Below are positions 1 through 9,009 of a stretch of DNA of 64,000 nt, piece by piece. The notes beneath the pieces were generated by a model, which ran no database searches, had not been told where the DNA came from, and saw nothing but the letters and a program-made list of their open reading frames with translations. The first letter of the stretch is position 1; each line of letters begins with the position of its first letter. The position numbers and the translations under genes were made by a program. This DNA is from Candidatus Poribacteria bacterium (GTDB taxonomy: Bacteria > Poribacteria > WGA-4E > WGA-3G), in NCBI GenBank assembly GCA_022821725.1, contig JAJEDB010000075.1, forward strand, positions 36,814 through 100,813. The letters are read 5' to 3'.

Positions 1-803
1 TCTGTCCTCGCAGCGATACCGATGACATCCTCATCCGCGGCGGAAACACTGTCCATATTCTGTGTTGTAATCGCTTGTTGAACGTCTTTAAGCGTATCCC
101 GATACTTCGCTGCTGTTTCAAAATCGAGTGCTGCCGCAGCGGCTTGCATCTGCTCCGTTAATTCTTTGACCACAGTCTCTGTATTGCCATTTAGAAACTG
201 GCACACTTTCCGAACGATCTCATCATAGTCTGAGACATCAATCTTATCTGCGCAAGGACCCGGACAGCGTCCAATGTGATAGTCGAGGCACACCCGATAT
301 CTATTCCCGACTTCCGTGAGGGGTAAGGTACACGTGCGGATAGGAAACAACTTCGTCAACTGTTTGAGGGTCTGGCGAGTTGAACGCACATGGACAAACG
401 GTCCGAAGTATCGCGTCCCGTCGTTCTCGGCTTTGCGTGTGATGTGGATACGGGGGAAGGCTTCGTTGACGGTCACACGGAGATACGGATAGCGTTTATC
501 GTCTTTCAGTTTCACATTGTAGCGCGGTTGATGCGCCTTAATCAGATTATTTTCTAAGATGAGTGCCTCTACCTCAGTCTCTGTGACAATGTAGTCCACC
601 TCGGTAACATACCGCATCATCTGTGAGGTCAACGCCGATGTAAATTTCTCACGAAAATAGGAACGCACGCGTGTTCTGAGTCGAACCGCTTTCCCGACAT
701 AGATGACAGTGCCATCGGAGGCTTTCATCAGATAAACCCCCGGCGCATTCGGAAGCGACTGCCACAATTCAGGTATAGCATTGTCACGTTTTTCTGTTTT
801 CAT
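1..803 (-). CDS. uvrC: UvrC, excinuclease ABC subunit C (N-terminal part)
   Basis: Nuclease subunit of UvrABC nucleotide excision repair, making the incisions beside a lesion. The reverse strand reads from ATG at 803 and runs off the left edge. A GIY-YIG domain begins near residue 20 (APGVYLM, then VIYVGKA). A cysteine cluster follows (ICTLPL-type segment, CLDYHIGRCPGPC) and then a UvrB-binding UVR motif (AALDFETAAKYRD) near residue 230. About 267 of the roughly 600 residues usual for UvrC are present, so the RNase H-like and HhH parts lie outside. uvrA is 30 kb away, so the repair genes are not clustered. Confidence 0.95.
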   Translation of the reverse strand, partial: MKTEKRDNAIPELWQSLPNAPGVYLMKASDGTVIYVGKAVRLRTRVRSYFREKFTSALTSQMMRYVTEVDYIVTETEVEALILENNLIKAHQPRYNVKLKDDKRYPYLRVTVNEAFPRIHITRKAENDGTRYFGPFVHVRSTRQTLKQLTKLFPIRTCTLPLTEVGNRYRVCLDYHIGRCPGPCADKIDVSDYDEIVRKVCQFLNGNTETVVKELTEQMQAAAAALDFETAAKYRDTLKDVQQAITTQNMDSVSAADEDVIGIAART

Positions 804-849
804 TTCCTATGTTCCTATGTCGGTTTGCGGTTCGCTTTAGCAGTTGGGT

Positions 850-1437
850 CTATCCCTGAGAGAATTGGACTTTCGCATAAATTGCCTGTAAGGATAACTC
901 ACACCCGATTGAAGTGAGGTGAAACACATCCGATAAAGAATGAAATTCTGTCAAATCCCACGCCTGTCCTTGGCGCAAATAGTGCTCAACTCGAACGCTG
1001 TCTTGTGAAATAAGAACGTATTCATACAGAGAATCCAGTTTCTGATAGGACGCGAATTTCTTACCGCGGTCGTATGCTGCAGTTGATGGAGAAAGTACCT
1101 CTATCAAGACAGTCGGGTTGAGAAGCGTATCAAAATGCGTATCGTCGAAGCGGGGTTCATCACAGACAACAATAACATCCGGATAAGTATACAGTCCTGC
1201 AGCACTCACCTTCACCCGCATATCGCTCGGATAGACTTCACAGGTCCGATTACGCAATTGAATATGGATCTCAACGAGAGTGTTCGCCGTGATGAGATTA
1301 TGGGCACGACTCGCCCCCGGCATTGCATATATCCGCCCGTCCCGATATTCGCTTTTTGTCAGTGCTTTCCGTTCTCTTGCGAGGTATTCTTCAGGAGTCA
1401 GAAAGGCGTGTGCTGCAACATTTTCCATAGTTGCCAT
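850..1437 (-). CDS. Uma2 family endonuclease (DUF820)
   Basis: PD-(D/E)XK-fold putative nuclease of the Uma2 family, abundant in cyanobacteria and other repeat-rich genomes; biological role unknown. Family marks visible are LTPEEYLA at the N-terminus, YPSDMRV, a YPDVIVVCDEP segment carrying the catalytic Asp, and VLIEVLSPST followed by DRGKKFASY. About 195 residues, usual for the family. An upstream in-frame ATG exists at 1482 but overlaps trmB. ATG 1437 has GGAGAAA at SD distance and leaves a clean gap to trmB, so it is preferred. It lies between trmB and uvrC on the same strand. Confidence 0.85.
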   Translation of the reverse strand: MATMENVAAHAFLTPEEYLARERKALTKSEYRDGRIYAMPGASRAHNLITANTLVEIHIQLRNRTCEVYPSDMRVKVSAAGLYTYPDVIVVCDEPRFDDTHFDTLLNPTVLIEVLSPSTAAYDRGKKFASYQKLDSLYEYVLISQDSVRVEHYLRQGQAWDLTEFHSLSDVFHLTSIGCELSLQAIYAKVQFSQG

Positions 1438-1462
1438 AATTTTCTCCGTTTTTCGTTTGGTG

Positions 1463-2167
1463 CTAAGATGAACATCTCTCATAAACCGATCGATAGATAT
1501 TCCTGCCTTCTAAAACATATTTCATTTCAAAGTTGGTTGGGATATCCTGATCTGGACTGCAGTTTGCTTCCACAGGACGCAACAATGATAAATCGGCGAG
1601 CCGCTCCTGAATCTCTTGGAAATATTCCTCATAATCCGTGGCAATATAAAGCCTGCCCCTATTGGGCTTGAGGGTGTGTGTCAGCGCGGAAAGGAAGTCT
1701 TGATTCCGAAAAATCCGTCGTTTCCGCTGCCGCTTTTTGGGCCATGGGTCCGGAAAGTAGATATGGTATGCTTGAACCGATGCAGGCGGCACGTACCGCG
1801 TCAAAAAGTAGTTGGCATCTGTCCACGCAAGGCGAACATTTGAAAACGTTCCTGACGCTCTGTCCACACCGAAATGCCGTATATGCTTTTCAAACCGTTC
1901 CTGCGTCAATACGACGTACTTTTGTGCCCGTTCGATGCCAATGTAGTTGACCGTTGGGTGTCGTTTGGATGCTTCGAGCAGGAAACGCCCTTTCCCAGAT
2001 CCGATCTCTATTTCTACCGGATGTGGGTTCCCGAAGAACGCCTCCCACTCCATCGGCACAGGAAACTCACCTAACGGCACGGCACGCGCCGTCACAATGT
2101 CGATGATTTGGGAGTGGACAGTTGTATTCTGGTAGTAAAGGTCGTTGTAGTCGGGATTTTCACGCAC
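1463..2167 (-). CDS. trmB: tRNA (guanine-N7-)-methyltransferase TrmB
   Basis: Methylates G46 in the tRNA variable loop using SAM. The Rossmann SAM motif VEIEIGSGKG lies near residue 52, NYIGIER follows, and the TrmB signature YFPDPWPKKRQRKRR is near residue 137. 234 residues, usual length. The start is GTG at 2167: immediately upstream (minus strand) lies AAGGTAAATTAAAAA, the end of an interspersed R-family repeat, and no better ATG is in frame nearby. Thus the repeat supplies the Shine-Dalgarno region of this housekeeping gene. Confidence 0.93.
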   Translation of the reverse strand: MRENPDYNDLYYQNTTVHSQIIDIVTARAVPLGEFPVPMEWEAFFGNPHPVEIEIGSGKGRFLLEASKRHPTVNYIGIERAQKYVVLTQERFEKHIRHFGVDRASGTFSNVRLAWTDANYFLTRYVPPASVQAYHIYFPDPWPKKRQRKRRIFRNQDFLSALTHTLKPNRGRLYIATDYEEYFQEIQERLADLSLLRPVEANCSPDQDIPTNFEMKYVLEGRNIYRSVYERCSS

Positions 2168-2262
2168 TTTTTAATTTACCTTGCGGTTCGGTCAGCTGAT
2201 TTGGGTTATGAGGTGCCTTTCCGTAGACCCGCCTTCCATTACATTACAGGCTACACGCTCTG
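2168..2262 (-). repeat. R-family repeat ahead of trmB
   Basis: On the minus strand this reads GCCTGT-AATGTAATG-GAAGGC (a 21-nt decayed hairpin of the R family). A GTCTACGGA segment follows, then TGACCGAACCGCAAGG and TAAATTAAAAA directly against the GTG of trmB. The layout (hairpin, CTACGGA, GACCGAACCGCAAGG, A/T-rich spacer, start codon) matches the copy in front of the sulfatase-like gene at 11175. Stretch 2263-2297 holds nothing else recognised. Confidence 0.7.
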
Positions 2263-2297
2263 TTCTATAGAGAGAGGAACCTGTCTTTAATTATTGC

Positions 2298-3056
2298 TTA
2301 CAGTTCCTCCAAAAATTTATGAAGATGCGTTTTTACCAAGTTATCCTGCGGTTGATACCCCAGTACCTCGACCGCTCCACTTATGTCGAGATAACTCTGC
2401 TGATACCCATCAGAATTCGCCGAGCGTCCGTAGGTGATTAGATATTTGACGGGTCCCTCGTAGTTCACAGCCAGTCCGAAGAGTTGCACGCAATCTCGTG
2501 GGGTCAGCAACGTGCTGCAGTGTCGTATCCCACTCGGTTCGTATGTGCCGCTGAAAGTCCCGATGCGGAAGCTAATGAACCGCATATCGTGTGCGTCAAC
2601 GAGATACCGTCCCGCGATCTCTGCCATACCCTTCATCGCGCCGTACCAACTATCCGGACGAAATTGATCACCTGTTGAGAACCGAGGCGGAGAGTTCAAT
2701 CGCTCATTCCATCCTGAAACGTGATTTGTGCTCGCATATATAATCTTCTGAATGCCGCCTTCTCGTGCCGCTTCAAACAGGGTCATGGATGCTCCGATGT
2801 CGCTGACTTCACCAGGCACCTTTCCAAGTGAATCTTGGCGGACATACGCCAGATGGACCAAGATGTCCTGATCGCGACACAATTCTTGCATCGCCGCGTA
2901 GTCCCGGATATCTGCCTGCACTGCGCGCGAATTGGCACCGGTAATCGGGTTAATGTCCATCAACGTCAGTGTGTAGGCATCCTGTTGTTCCCATGCTTGC
3001 CAGAGCGCACTGCCGACTGCGCCAGCCGCGCCCGTAATCAGTACCCGTTTTTTCAT
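2298..3056 (-). CDS. NAD(P)-dependent epimerase/dehydratase (extended SDR)
   Basis: Short-chain dehydrogenase of the extended (NAD-dependent epimerase) type, likely acting on a sugar or sugar acid. The dinucleotide motif GAAGAVG is at residues 9-15, D-I-R in the binding pocket follows (VQADIRD), and the catalytic YGAMK (YxxxK) is near residue 138, preceded by STNHVSG. At 252 residues it resembles uronate dehydrogenase-like SDRs in size, but the substrate cannot be read from sequence. It ends 130 nt from trmB and starts 7 nt after the glnD stop, so it may be co-transcribed with glnD. Confidence 0.8.
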   Translation of the reverse strand: MKKRVLITGAAGAVGSALWQAWEQQDAYTLTLMDINPITGANSRAVQADIRDYAAMQELCRDQDILVHLAYVRQDSLGKVPGEVSDIGASMTLFEAAREGGIQKIIYASTNHVSGWNERLNSPPRFSTGDQFRPDSWYGAMKGMAEIAGRYLVDAHDMRFISFRIGTFSGTYEPSGIRHCSTLLTPRDCVQLFGLAVNYEGPVKYLITYGRSANSDGYQQSYLDISGAVEVLGYQPQDNLVKTHLHKFLEEL

Positions 3057-3063
3057 ATTTTAA

Positions 3064-5775
3064 TTATTCCTTTGCCAGTGCCGCCATGATATCGGCGTGC
3101 ACGGCTTTCGGATCCGCCACCGGTTGGACGTAGAATCGATCAATCGCTTGTCCGCCCAATCCTGAACATTTACACATCTCAACGTTCAGTCCGAGTTTTG
3201 CTAAGATACCACTGAAGTAGTGGAGAAATCCGACTTTTTCTTCACCGACGACGACAATTTCTGAATAGTTCCGTGCCGTCTCAACGCTCACATCGTCAAC
3301 TTGCCAAGTTTCGGCGAGATTGACGTAATGCCTCTCAAAAACCTGTTCAAGCGTCATTTCCTCTGCGAGGAGTCCGCGGATGTCAAAATCGAGGTCCCGT
3401 TTGAGCTCTTCATCAAGGGGCATCGGTTCTCCCCGATGATGCGGCGGCTGATGAACGAGTCGATAGATTTCAAGTTCAATGTTGGTATCCTGTTTCGTGT
3501 AAACGCGCGCGTCTCGGACATCTATACCGTTTGCAAAAAAGAGACCGCTCACCGTGTGTAACTTTCCAATACGACTCGGACTACAGAGATGCAATTCAGT
3601 AAACCCAGGCCGATCGACAAATTGGATGATCCCTGTGCTGGGTGTTGCACCTGTTGCTGTAGATACCCCTTCGGAAACCTGCGAGGTCATCTTTATGTGC
3701 ATGGCTATCTCTTCAGGAGAGACACTGATACGGTAAGAAACCGGCATGTGGTGAAGGAATTGCTGGAACTCTTCAACGGGTGCGAAGGCACCCCACTGTG
3801 TTTCTTCCTGTCCAACGAAGCGCGTGCGAGCGACCTCGTAGAGACTCTTCAGATTGTGTTTAACGACATGACTGAAGTTCTGCGAACCGTTCGCCTTGGA
3901 ATCGCAATACGTGAGCAGATACAGAGCCGTCAAACGTTCTAACGAGTTAACCTTCTGGCAGAATTCGGAGATCGTGCTTTCATCCCAATGATGATAGCGT
4001 GCCAACACTATCATGGTCAAGTGTTCTCGAATGAGAAAGCAAATGTCATCCGTCTGCTGTGCGTTGAACCCAAATTCGGGTGCGATACGTTCCGCTTTTT
4101 CTGCACCGGTTGCCGGATGGGTGGGATCGGGTTTATCTATATCGTGTAGGAAGAGCGCCATATAAAGTGGCGCCGAATCTGAAAGGGAGCGAAACGCCGT
4201 ATTGAGTTCCTCTAATTCAGAAGTTGGGGACGGTGTTATCGGTGAACCGAACCCCCCACCAGCCCCAAACGGGCTGCTCGGTTCCGTTCTCCGAATTTCA
4301 TCGAGATGTCCAATCGCAACCAGCGTATGTTTCCCGACTGTATACGGGTCAAGACTGCGTTCGCTCCGGGTCATCATCGCCTTTTCAAAAAGTTCTCCGC
4401 CTTCTCCGAGATGCGACAGGATATTGAGTCTGTGCAGGCGTGTGAGGGTCTTCTCTACATCCCCTGGCATATTTATTAACTCTGCCATCCGGTTCCGGAA
4501 AGAATGCCAATCAAACGCGTGGACATACCGAGATATGAATGTAGCAAGGGAAGCATCAATCTCAAAATCGTATTGTTGGAAGTAGGTGAAGAGCGTAAAG
4601 AGTTCATTTGCATCGAGTTCACCGAAGTTATTGTCGATGCAATACAGCATTTCTGTTCTGACCGCGAGGACCTCTGAGACAGGAATCCCGTTGGCTAACA
4701 TCTTTCGGATCAGCAGTTCTGCTTTGAAATGCAGATATTTTGCCATCGCGTAATACGCTGCCATGAACGCATAGCGTCCCTCATCGCTTTCATCTGCAAA
4801 ACCGAGGACCCGCGCGATCTGGGCTTGGAGTTCATCCCCTTTTTCAGGGTGATAGGTGAGGTCGTCATGCGGCGCATCGGCGAGCACATGAAGGAGGTTC
4901 CGCACCTTGAACGTGAAATCCAGAGACGGGATGAGTTGTTCGTCATCGTAGCGTTCGTAGAGTTCAGGGATTGAGGTAAAATCCGGGAGTCCGCATATCC
5001 AGAGGGCATACTGAAGGGTGCGTAGCCCACCGCGTCCCGTTTTCACATTCGGTTGATTCAGATAGATCGTATCTTCAGACGCTTCAAAGGCATCTGCTTT
5101 TGATTTCAGCAGATCCAACACAAGCGAAATATCCGATTTCCCTGCATATATCTCTTTCCGGAAACGCTCAGTCAGTGAGGCATTGCCAGCGATAAACCGC
5201 ATGTCAATCAACGCAGCCATATCCTGATAGTTCCATTGGGCTATATCTGTCAACGGACGATAGATAAAGCTGAACTCAAACCCCGGAATTACTGAATGAA
5301 GACTGTCGAAAAAATCGTAGAACCATCGGATCAATTCAAGGGTGCTTTCATCGTAGATATCTTCTAAGTCGACAGAGGACGTATAAACAACGTCTACATC
5401 CGAAAAATAGCACAGTTCATTTCTGCCGTAACTGCCCACTCCATAGAGGGCGATATCCGGCATCCATTCCTCCAATTCCGTTTCTAAGTCGCTTATAACA
5501 ACATCTGGCAATTGCTTCAGCACGTCTATCTGCTTCTGGTATTCGTCCCGAACCTGAAAAGAGGCGACTTCATAGACCTTCTGAATGACTGTATCCCACA
5601 TCGCCGCATGAATTTTGCAAGCCGAGAACCCGTCTTCTCCTTTCAAGATGCGGGCTTTTAATTGTTCCCGCTCCGCTTGAATGAAGGCAGTTAACTGTTT
5701 TTGCAAATCATCAAAAGACGCGTCCAGATTCGGCACATAGTCATTGATTCGTTTTTCACTCTGTCTATTTTCCAT
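3064..5775 (-). CDS. glnD: GlnD, PII uridylyltransferase/uridylyl-removing enzyme
   Basis: Bifunctional nitrogen sensor that uridylylates PII at low glutamine and deuridylylates it at high glutamine. 903 residues, full length. The nucleotidyltransferase motif GSYGRNE...SDVDVVY lies at about 114-131, the GlnD central domain contains NVKTGRGGLR, and an HD hydrolase domain has HTLVAIGH and FLHDIDKP. Two ACT domains sit at the C-terminus (about 700-780 and 820-900). A glycine/serine-rich insert (GAGGGFGSP) sits inside the HD region. Its probable substrate PII (glnB, 48695) and glutamine synthetase (49236) are in this window, though 43 kb away. Confidence 0.93.
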   Translation of the reverse strand: MENRQSEKRINDYVPNLDASFDDLQKQLTAFIQAEREQLKARILKGEDGFSACKIHAAMWDTVIQKVYEVASFQVRDEYQKQIDVLKQLPDVVISDLETELEEWMPDIALYGVGSYGRNELCYFSDVDVVYTSSVDLEDIYDESTLELIRWFYDFFDSLHSVIPGFEFSFIYRPLTDIAQWNYQDMAALIDMRFIAGNASLTERFRKEIYAGKSDISLVLDLLKSKADAFEASEDTIYLNQPNVKTGRGGLRTLQYALWICGLPDFTSIPELYERYDDEQLIPSLDFTFKVRNLLHVLADAPHDDLTYHPEKGDELQAQIARVLGFADESDEGRYAFMAAYYAMAKYLHFKAELLIRKMLANGIPVSEVLAVRTEMLYCIDNNFGELDANELFTLFTYFQQYDFEIDASLATFISRYVHAFDWHSFRNRMAELINMPGDVEKTLTRLHRLNILSHLGEGGELFEKAMMTRSERSLDPYTVGKHTLVAIGHLDEIRRTEPSSPFGAGGGFGSPITPSPTSELEELNTAFRSLSDSAPLYMALFLHDIDKPDPTHPATGAEKAERIAPEFGFNAQQTDDICFLIREHLTMIVLARYHHWDESTISEFCQKVNSLERLTALYLLTYCDSKANGSQNFSHVVKHNLKSLYEVARTRFVGQEETQWGAFAPVEEFQQFLHHMPVSYRISVSPEEIAMHIKMTSQVSEGVSTATGATPSTGIIQFVDRPGFTELHLCSPSRIGKLHTVSGLFFANGIDVRDARVYTKQDTNIELEIYRLVHQPPHHRGEPMPLDEELKRDLDFDIRGLLAEEMTLEQVFERHYVNLAETWQVDDVSVETARNYSEIVVVGEEKVGFLHYFSGILAKLGLNVEMCKCSGLGGQAIDRFYVQPVADPKAVHADIMAALAKE

Positions 5776-5953
5776 TTTCCTTTTGTCTCCGATGTATCAG
5801 AGCAATCCAATTGTTGCAGCGTCCGCTTGAAATCACGAAGTGAATAAAGGTTTTTCATTAAGCTAATTATATTCCAAACACCGAAAAAAAACAAGCGCGT
5901 TTTTTGAGGTGCCCTTCTCTCACTGACGCGCTTCTTGAGTGTCCTATTTTTTC

Positions 5954-5982
5954 TTGACACACTTTTTCGGACTTGATAACAT
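5954..5982 (+). promoter_or_regulatory. sigma70-type promoter for the Gfo/Idh island
   Basis: TTGACA at 5954-5959, a 17-nt spacer and TAACAT at 5977-5982, ending 21 nt before the ATG at 6004. It sits in the divergent gap between glnD and the first plus-strand oxidoreductase. A weak GGGAG lies before the ATG. Confidence 0.55.
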
Positions 5983-6003
5983 ACACCATCAGGGAGTCTA
6001 AAA

Positions 6004-7065
6004 ATGCATGACACCAAATATCGCGTAGCCATCATCGGGTGTGGACGGATGGGACAAAACTACGCGGAAGCATACACCACTTATCCCGACACAGAAATCG
6101 TCGCCATCGTCGATGCCAACGCACAGCGACGCGATGTGCTCGGTGCCCGCTTTGACGTTGCTGCGTTGTATCCAGACGTAGAAACCCTATTGCGCGAGGT
6201 TGTCCCGGACGTCGCGGTGGTCGTCACACCCACGAAATACATGAGAGATGTCGTAGTTGCGTGTGCCGAAGCCGGGGTCAAAGGTATCTCTACCGAAAAA
6301 CCGATTGCCGGATGTTTACAAGATGCCGACGTGATGGTTGAAACGTGTGCTGAGCGAGGCGTGGTATTTGCTGGCGGCAACCTGCAGCGAGCAATGAATG
6401 AGGTCCAAGAGGCGGCATCTCGGCTCCACAACGGGGAATTTGGGCACATCCGAGGCGCGAGTGTTCATGGGTTCGGTGGCGAAATTTCTGGTGGAGGCTG
6501 TCAACACATCTCTGTCCTACGGCTGTTTACCAATGCTGAGGTTGCGGAAATCATCGCCTGGGGAACCCCGCCTGAAGCGTTAGAGGCTGAAACCGATGAA
6601 GGTCTCATCATCAACGGGCGTTTTCTGCTTACGAATGGAGTGGAATGCAGCGTCTTCGGAACTCCAACGCCTTGCCGGGGCGTAGACGTTTGGACAGACG
6701 AATGCCTCGTCCGATGGGATTGGAATCCACCTGAAATTTTCAAAGGCTACGACCCGCACGGCAATCGCATCCAAATCAATCCTAACTATAGCCCGTATCC
6801 GTGGAGTGAATTCGGTTACCTCACCGGTTCCATTCGCTCCTTCTTAGCGGCTGTTGATGGCAACGGTCACCCGTGGATTACGGGCGCGGATCTCCGACAA
6901 GCATTGGAGGTTGCTATCGCTGCAAAACTCTCCGCGACCCGAAACGGTGCCCCCGTCAAACTTCCGCTTGAGGACAGATCTCTGACGCTTTATCCGCGTC
7001 CGTATCGGTGGATCGGTGGAGACGCAACAGGTAGACCTCAGAGTGTCGCAGAAGCAAAGGGCTAA
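6004..7065 (+). CDS. Gfo/Idh/MocA family oxidoreductase (1)
   Basis: NAD(P)-dependent sugar or inositol-type dehydrogenase. The N-terminal Rossmann fold has IIGCGRMGQ (GxGxxG) at about residues 10-18, and the family EKP motif (STEKPIAGC) is near residue 98 with the catalytic Lys. An alpha/beta C-terminal domain follows, 353 residues in all. First gene of a run of three such oxidoreductases alternating with PhyH dioxygenases and a sulfatase-like enzyme, which suggests breakdown of modified sugars. It is followed after 30 nt by a PhyH gene, probably as an operon. The exact substrate is not readable. Confidence 0.88.
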   Translation: MHDTKYRVAIIGCGRMGQNYAEAYTTYPDTEIVAIVDANAQRRDVLGARFDVAALYPDVETLLREVVPDVAVVVTPTKYMRDVVVACAEAGVKGISTEKPIAGCLQDADVMVETCAERGVVFAGGNLQRAMNEVQEAASRLHNGEFGHIRGASVHGFGGEISGGGCQHISVLRLFTNAEVAEIIAWGTPPEALEAETDEGLIINGRFLLTNGVECSVFGTPTPCRGVDVWTDECLVRWDWNPPEIFKGYDPHGNRIQINPNYSPYPWSEFGYLTGSIRSFLAAVDGNGHPWITGADLRQALEVAIAAKLSATRNGAPVKLPLEDRSLTLYPRPYRWIGGDATGRPQSVAEAKG

Positions 7066-7095
7066 AGTAGTAGTCTATCCATAACAGGGGAGCTA

Positions 7096-7887
7096 ATGAT
7101 GAACGAAGATCAAAAATATCTCTTCGATTTGACCGGATACCTCATCATCGAAAACGCTTTAACGGCGGAAGAGGTTGCCGAGTGCAACGCTGCCATTGAT
7201 CATCACATTGAAGGACTTAGGGAACGAGATACCTCTCTATCAGGCGGCTCAGCAGCACTCGCTGGCACAGCACACCGAATGGACATGGGCGGCATGCTTG
7301 CATGGGAAAAACCGTGGTGTGAACCGTTCCGAAATTTGCTCGTCCATGCCAAGATTAAACCGTGCCTTGAAGAAATTTTAGGCAAACAGTATCGACTGGA
7401 TCACGGTCCGGGCTTAATCGCTATGGAAAAAGGCACGGAAGGCGGCACTTTGCACGGTGGTGGGATTGAACGTCCCAATTTCTCCGAAGCCTATTTCTTC
7501 AAATACGGACGCATATACACAGGTTTGACTGTCGTTGAATACATGCTCGCTGACGAGGGACCCGGCGATGGGGGGTTGGCAATCATACCGGGGAGTCATA
7601 AGGCGAATCTTCCGTGTCCCAGTATCATGAAACGGTACGAGCAGTATCAGAAACACGTGCTTGAAGTCAATGCCAAGGCTGGCGATGCCGTAATTTTCAC
7701 CGAGACTTTGACACACGGCACGCTTCCATGGAAAGGCAGCCATCAACGACGCGCCCTGCTCTACAAGTTTAGTCCTGGATTCCAGTCTTATGGCATGGGC
7801 GCACACCAGATTACCTATCCCGATTACATTGAGGATATGTCCGCTGAGCAGCGGGAAGTTATGGAGGCACCGCACATCCGCCGCTAA
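7096..7887 (+). CDS. Phytanoyl-CoA dioxygenase family protein with HxG in place of HxD
   Basis: PhyH-type cupin of the Fe(II)/2-oxoglutarate oxygenase superfamily, 263 residues. The distal metal His is in TLTHGTLP (H207) and the 2-oxoglutarate Arg is in HQRRALL. The proximal motif reads TLHGGG (H120-G-G122), so the usual carboxylate ligand of HxD is missing. Fe/2OG halogenases carry Gly or Ala at that position. A large PhyH subgroup in Planctomycetes-like bacteria also has LHGG, so halogenation is only one possibility. Two adjacent ATGs (7096, 7099) follow AGGGGAG; 7099 has the better spacing. Confidence 0.82.
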   Translation: MMNEDQKYLFDLTGYLIIENALTAEEVAECNAAIDHHIEGLRERDTSLSGGSAALAGTAHRMDMGGMLAWEKPWCEPFRNLLVHAKIKPCLEEILGKQYRLDHGPGLIAMEKGTEGGTLHGGGIERPNFSEAYFFKYGRIYTGLTVVEYMLADEGPGDGGLAIIPGSHKANLPCPSIMKRYEQYQKHVLEVNAKAGDAVIFTETLTHGTLPWKGSHQRRALLYKFSPGFQSYGMGAHQITYPDYIEDMSAEQREVMEAPHIRR

Positions 7888-7917
7888 GCCGTGGAAATGG
7901 TATGCGTATGGCTCATG

Positions 7918-8061
7918 TCCAAATAGGCTGCCTGTTAGCGAATAATTAGAAAAAGCAAGCAGCATTGCAACAACGGCGCAATGCGAATATGGAGCAAGAG
8001 TGGTTCCTGTCCAAATGACGTGCCTATACGCTTGGCGAATAATTAGAAAAAGGAGAAAACG
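7918..8061 (+). repeat. R-family repeats, two degenerate tandem copies
   Basis: Two units, each with GTCCAAAT, then TGCCT, then GCGAATAATTAGAAAAA (a variant of CCGCAAGG-TATAATTAAAAA). Between them is a perfect 7-bp hairpin GCATTGC / GCAATGC (7962-7968 and 7978-7984) with the family loop AACAACGGC. The second unit ends in AGAAAAAGGAG just ahead of the ATG at 8062 and forms the ribosome-binding region of that gene. Confidence 0.7.
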
Positions 8062-9009
8062 ATGTCAAAATTGCGAGTTGCTGTCATCGGGTGCGGCGGT
8101 AGAGGCCGCGGACACATGAAGATCCTTTCGGAATTTGACGATACCGATCTCGTTGCCGTCTGTGATCCCGTCGAAACGGCACGCGATACCGCCGCTGACC
8201 TGTTCAACGTCTCAGCAAAGCACGAGAGTATTGAGGCGTTGTTGGATAACGAAAGCCTGGATGCCATCTTTGTCGCGACACCCGCACACCTCAACGGTGA
8301 GGCAGCACTCCCCTGTTTTGAGCGTGGTGTCCATACGCTTTTGGAGAAACCACCGGGCATGAGTGTTGCAGAAACAGTCGCTTTGAGGACTGCAGCAGAA
8401 CGGACAGGGGCGAAAGGGATGGTGGGTTGGAACCGCCGCTTTCACCCGATCATCGTCGAAGCGAAACGCCAAGTGACCGCACGCGGTCCTGTGACACAAA
8501 TCGTCGGTGAATTTCACAAGAGCATTACCCGATTGGGGCAAGGGAACAGATTTCCAGAACACTTGATGGACAACATGTTTTTGGAGACACCCATCCACGC
8601 CCTTGATGCAATTCGCGCCATCGCCGAAGCCGATGTCCAGGAAGTTCATAGTGTCGTTCAGCGGACCATCTCAGATTACAAAGATGTCCACGCCGCACTC
8701 ATCCTGTTCGATAACGGCTGTGTCGCCCAACACATCGCCAACTACACCACAGACGCTCGTCTTGAACGCTATGAAATTCACGGCAGAGACATCTCTGCTT
8801 ATCTTGAAGGGGTCTCCCAAGGAACCGTTTTCTGTGATGGGGGGCAACACAAACTCACCGAGGCAGGCACCGGTGGCACTGTTGAGCAAAACAGATATTT
8901 CTTGGATTGTGTCAAATCCAATACGCCGGTTTCGTTCCCTGCTGCGAATCTCGACGAGGCTGTGAAAACTATGGAACTCGCCGAAGCAATTCTCAGTGGA
9001 TTGCGTTAA
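8062..9009 (+). CDS. Gfo/Idh/MocA family oxidoreductase (2)
   Basis: NAD(P)-dependent dehydrogenase of the Gfo/Idh/MocA family, 315 residues. The nucleotide motif IGCGGRGRG is at residues 10-18. LLEKPPGMS (EKP motif) is near residue 95 and the C-terminal half has the expected WNRRFHP segment. The short C-terminal domain and the double glycine in the nucleotide loop differ from its two neighbours, so it is probably not a recent duplicate. It sits between R-family repeats: its SD comes from the upstream copy and its TAA stop overlaps the first bases of the downstream copy. Confidence 0.87.
   Translation: MSKLRVAVIGCGGRGRGHMKILSEFDDTDLVAVCDPVETARDTAADLFNVSAKHESIEALLDNESLDAIFVATPAHLNGEAALPCFERGVHTLLEKPPGMSVAETVALRTAAERTGAKGMVGWNRRFHPIIVEAKRQVTARGPVTQIVGEFHKSITRLGQGNRFPEHLMDNMFLETPIHALDAIRAIAEADVQEVHSVVQRTISDYKDVHAALILFDNGCVAQHIANYTTDARLERYEIHGRDISAYLEGVSQGTVFCDGGQHKLTEAGTGGTVEQNRYFLDCVKSNTPVSFPAANLDEAVKTMELAEAILSGLR

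Noticed and set aside
3301..4585. Several open frames on the plus strand opposite glnD
   Set aside because: They are antisense to a well-supported gene and show no protein family features.
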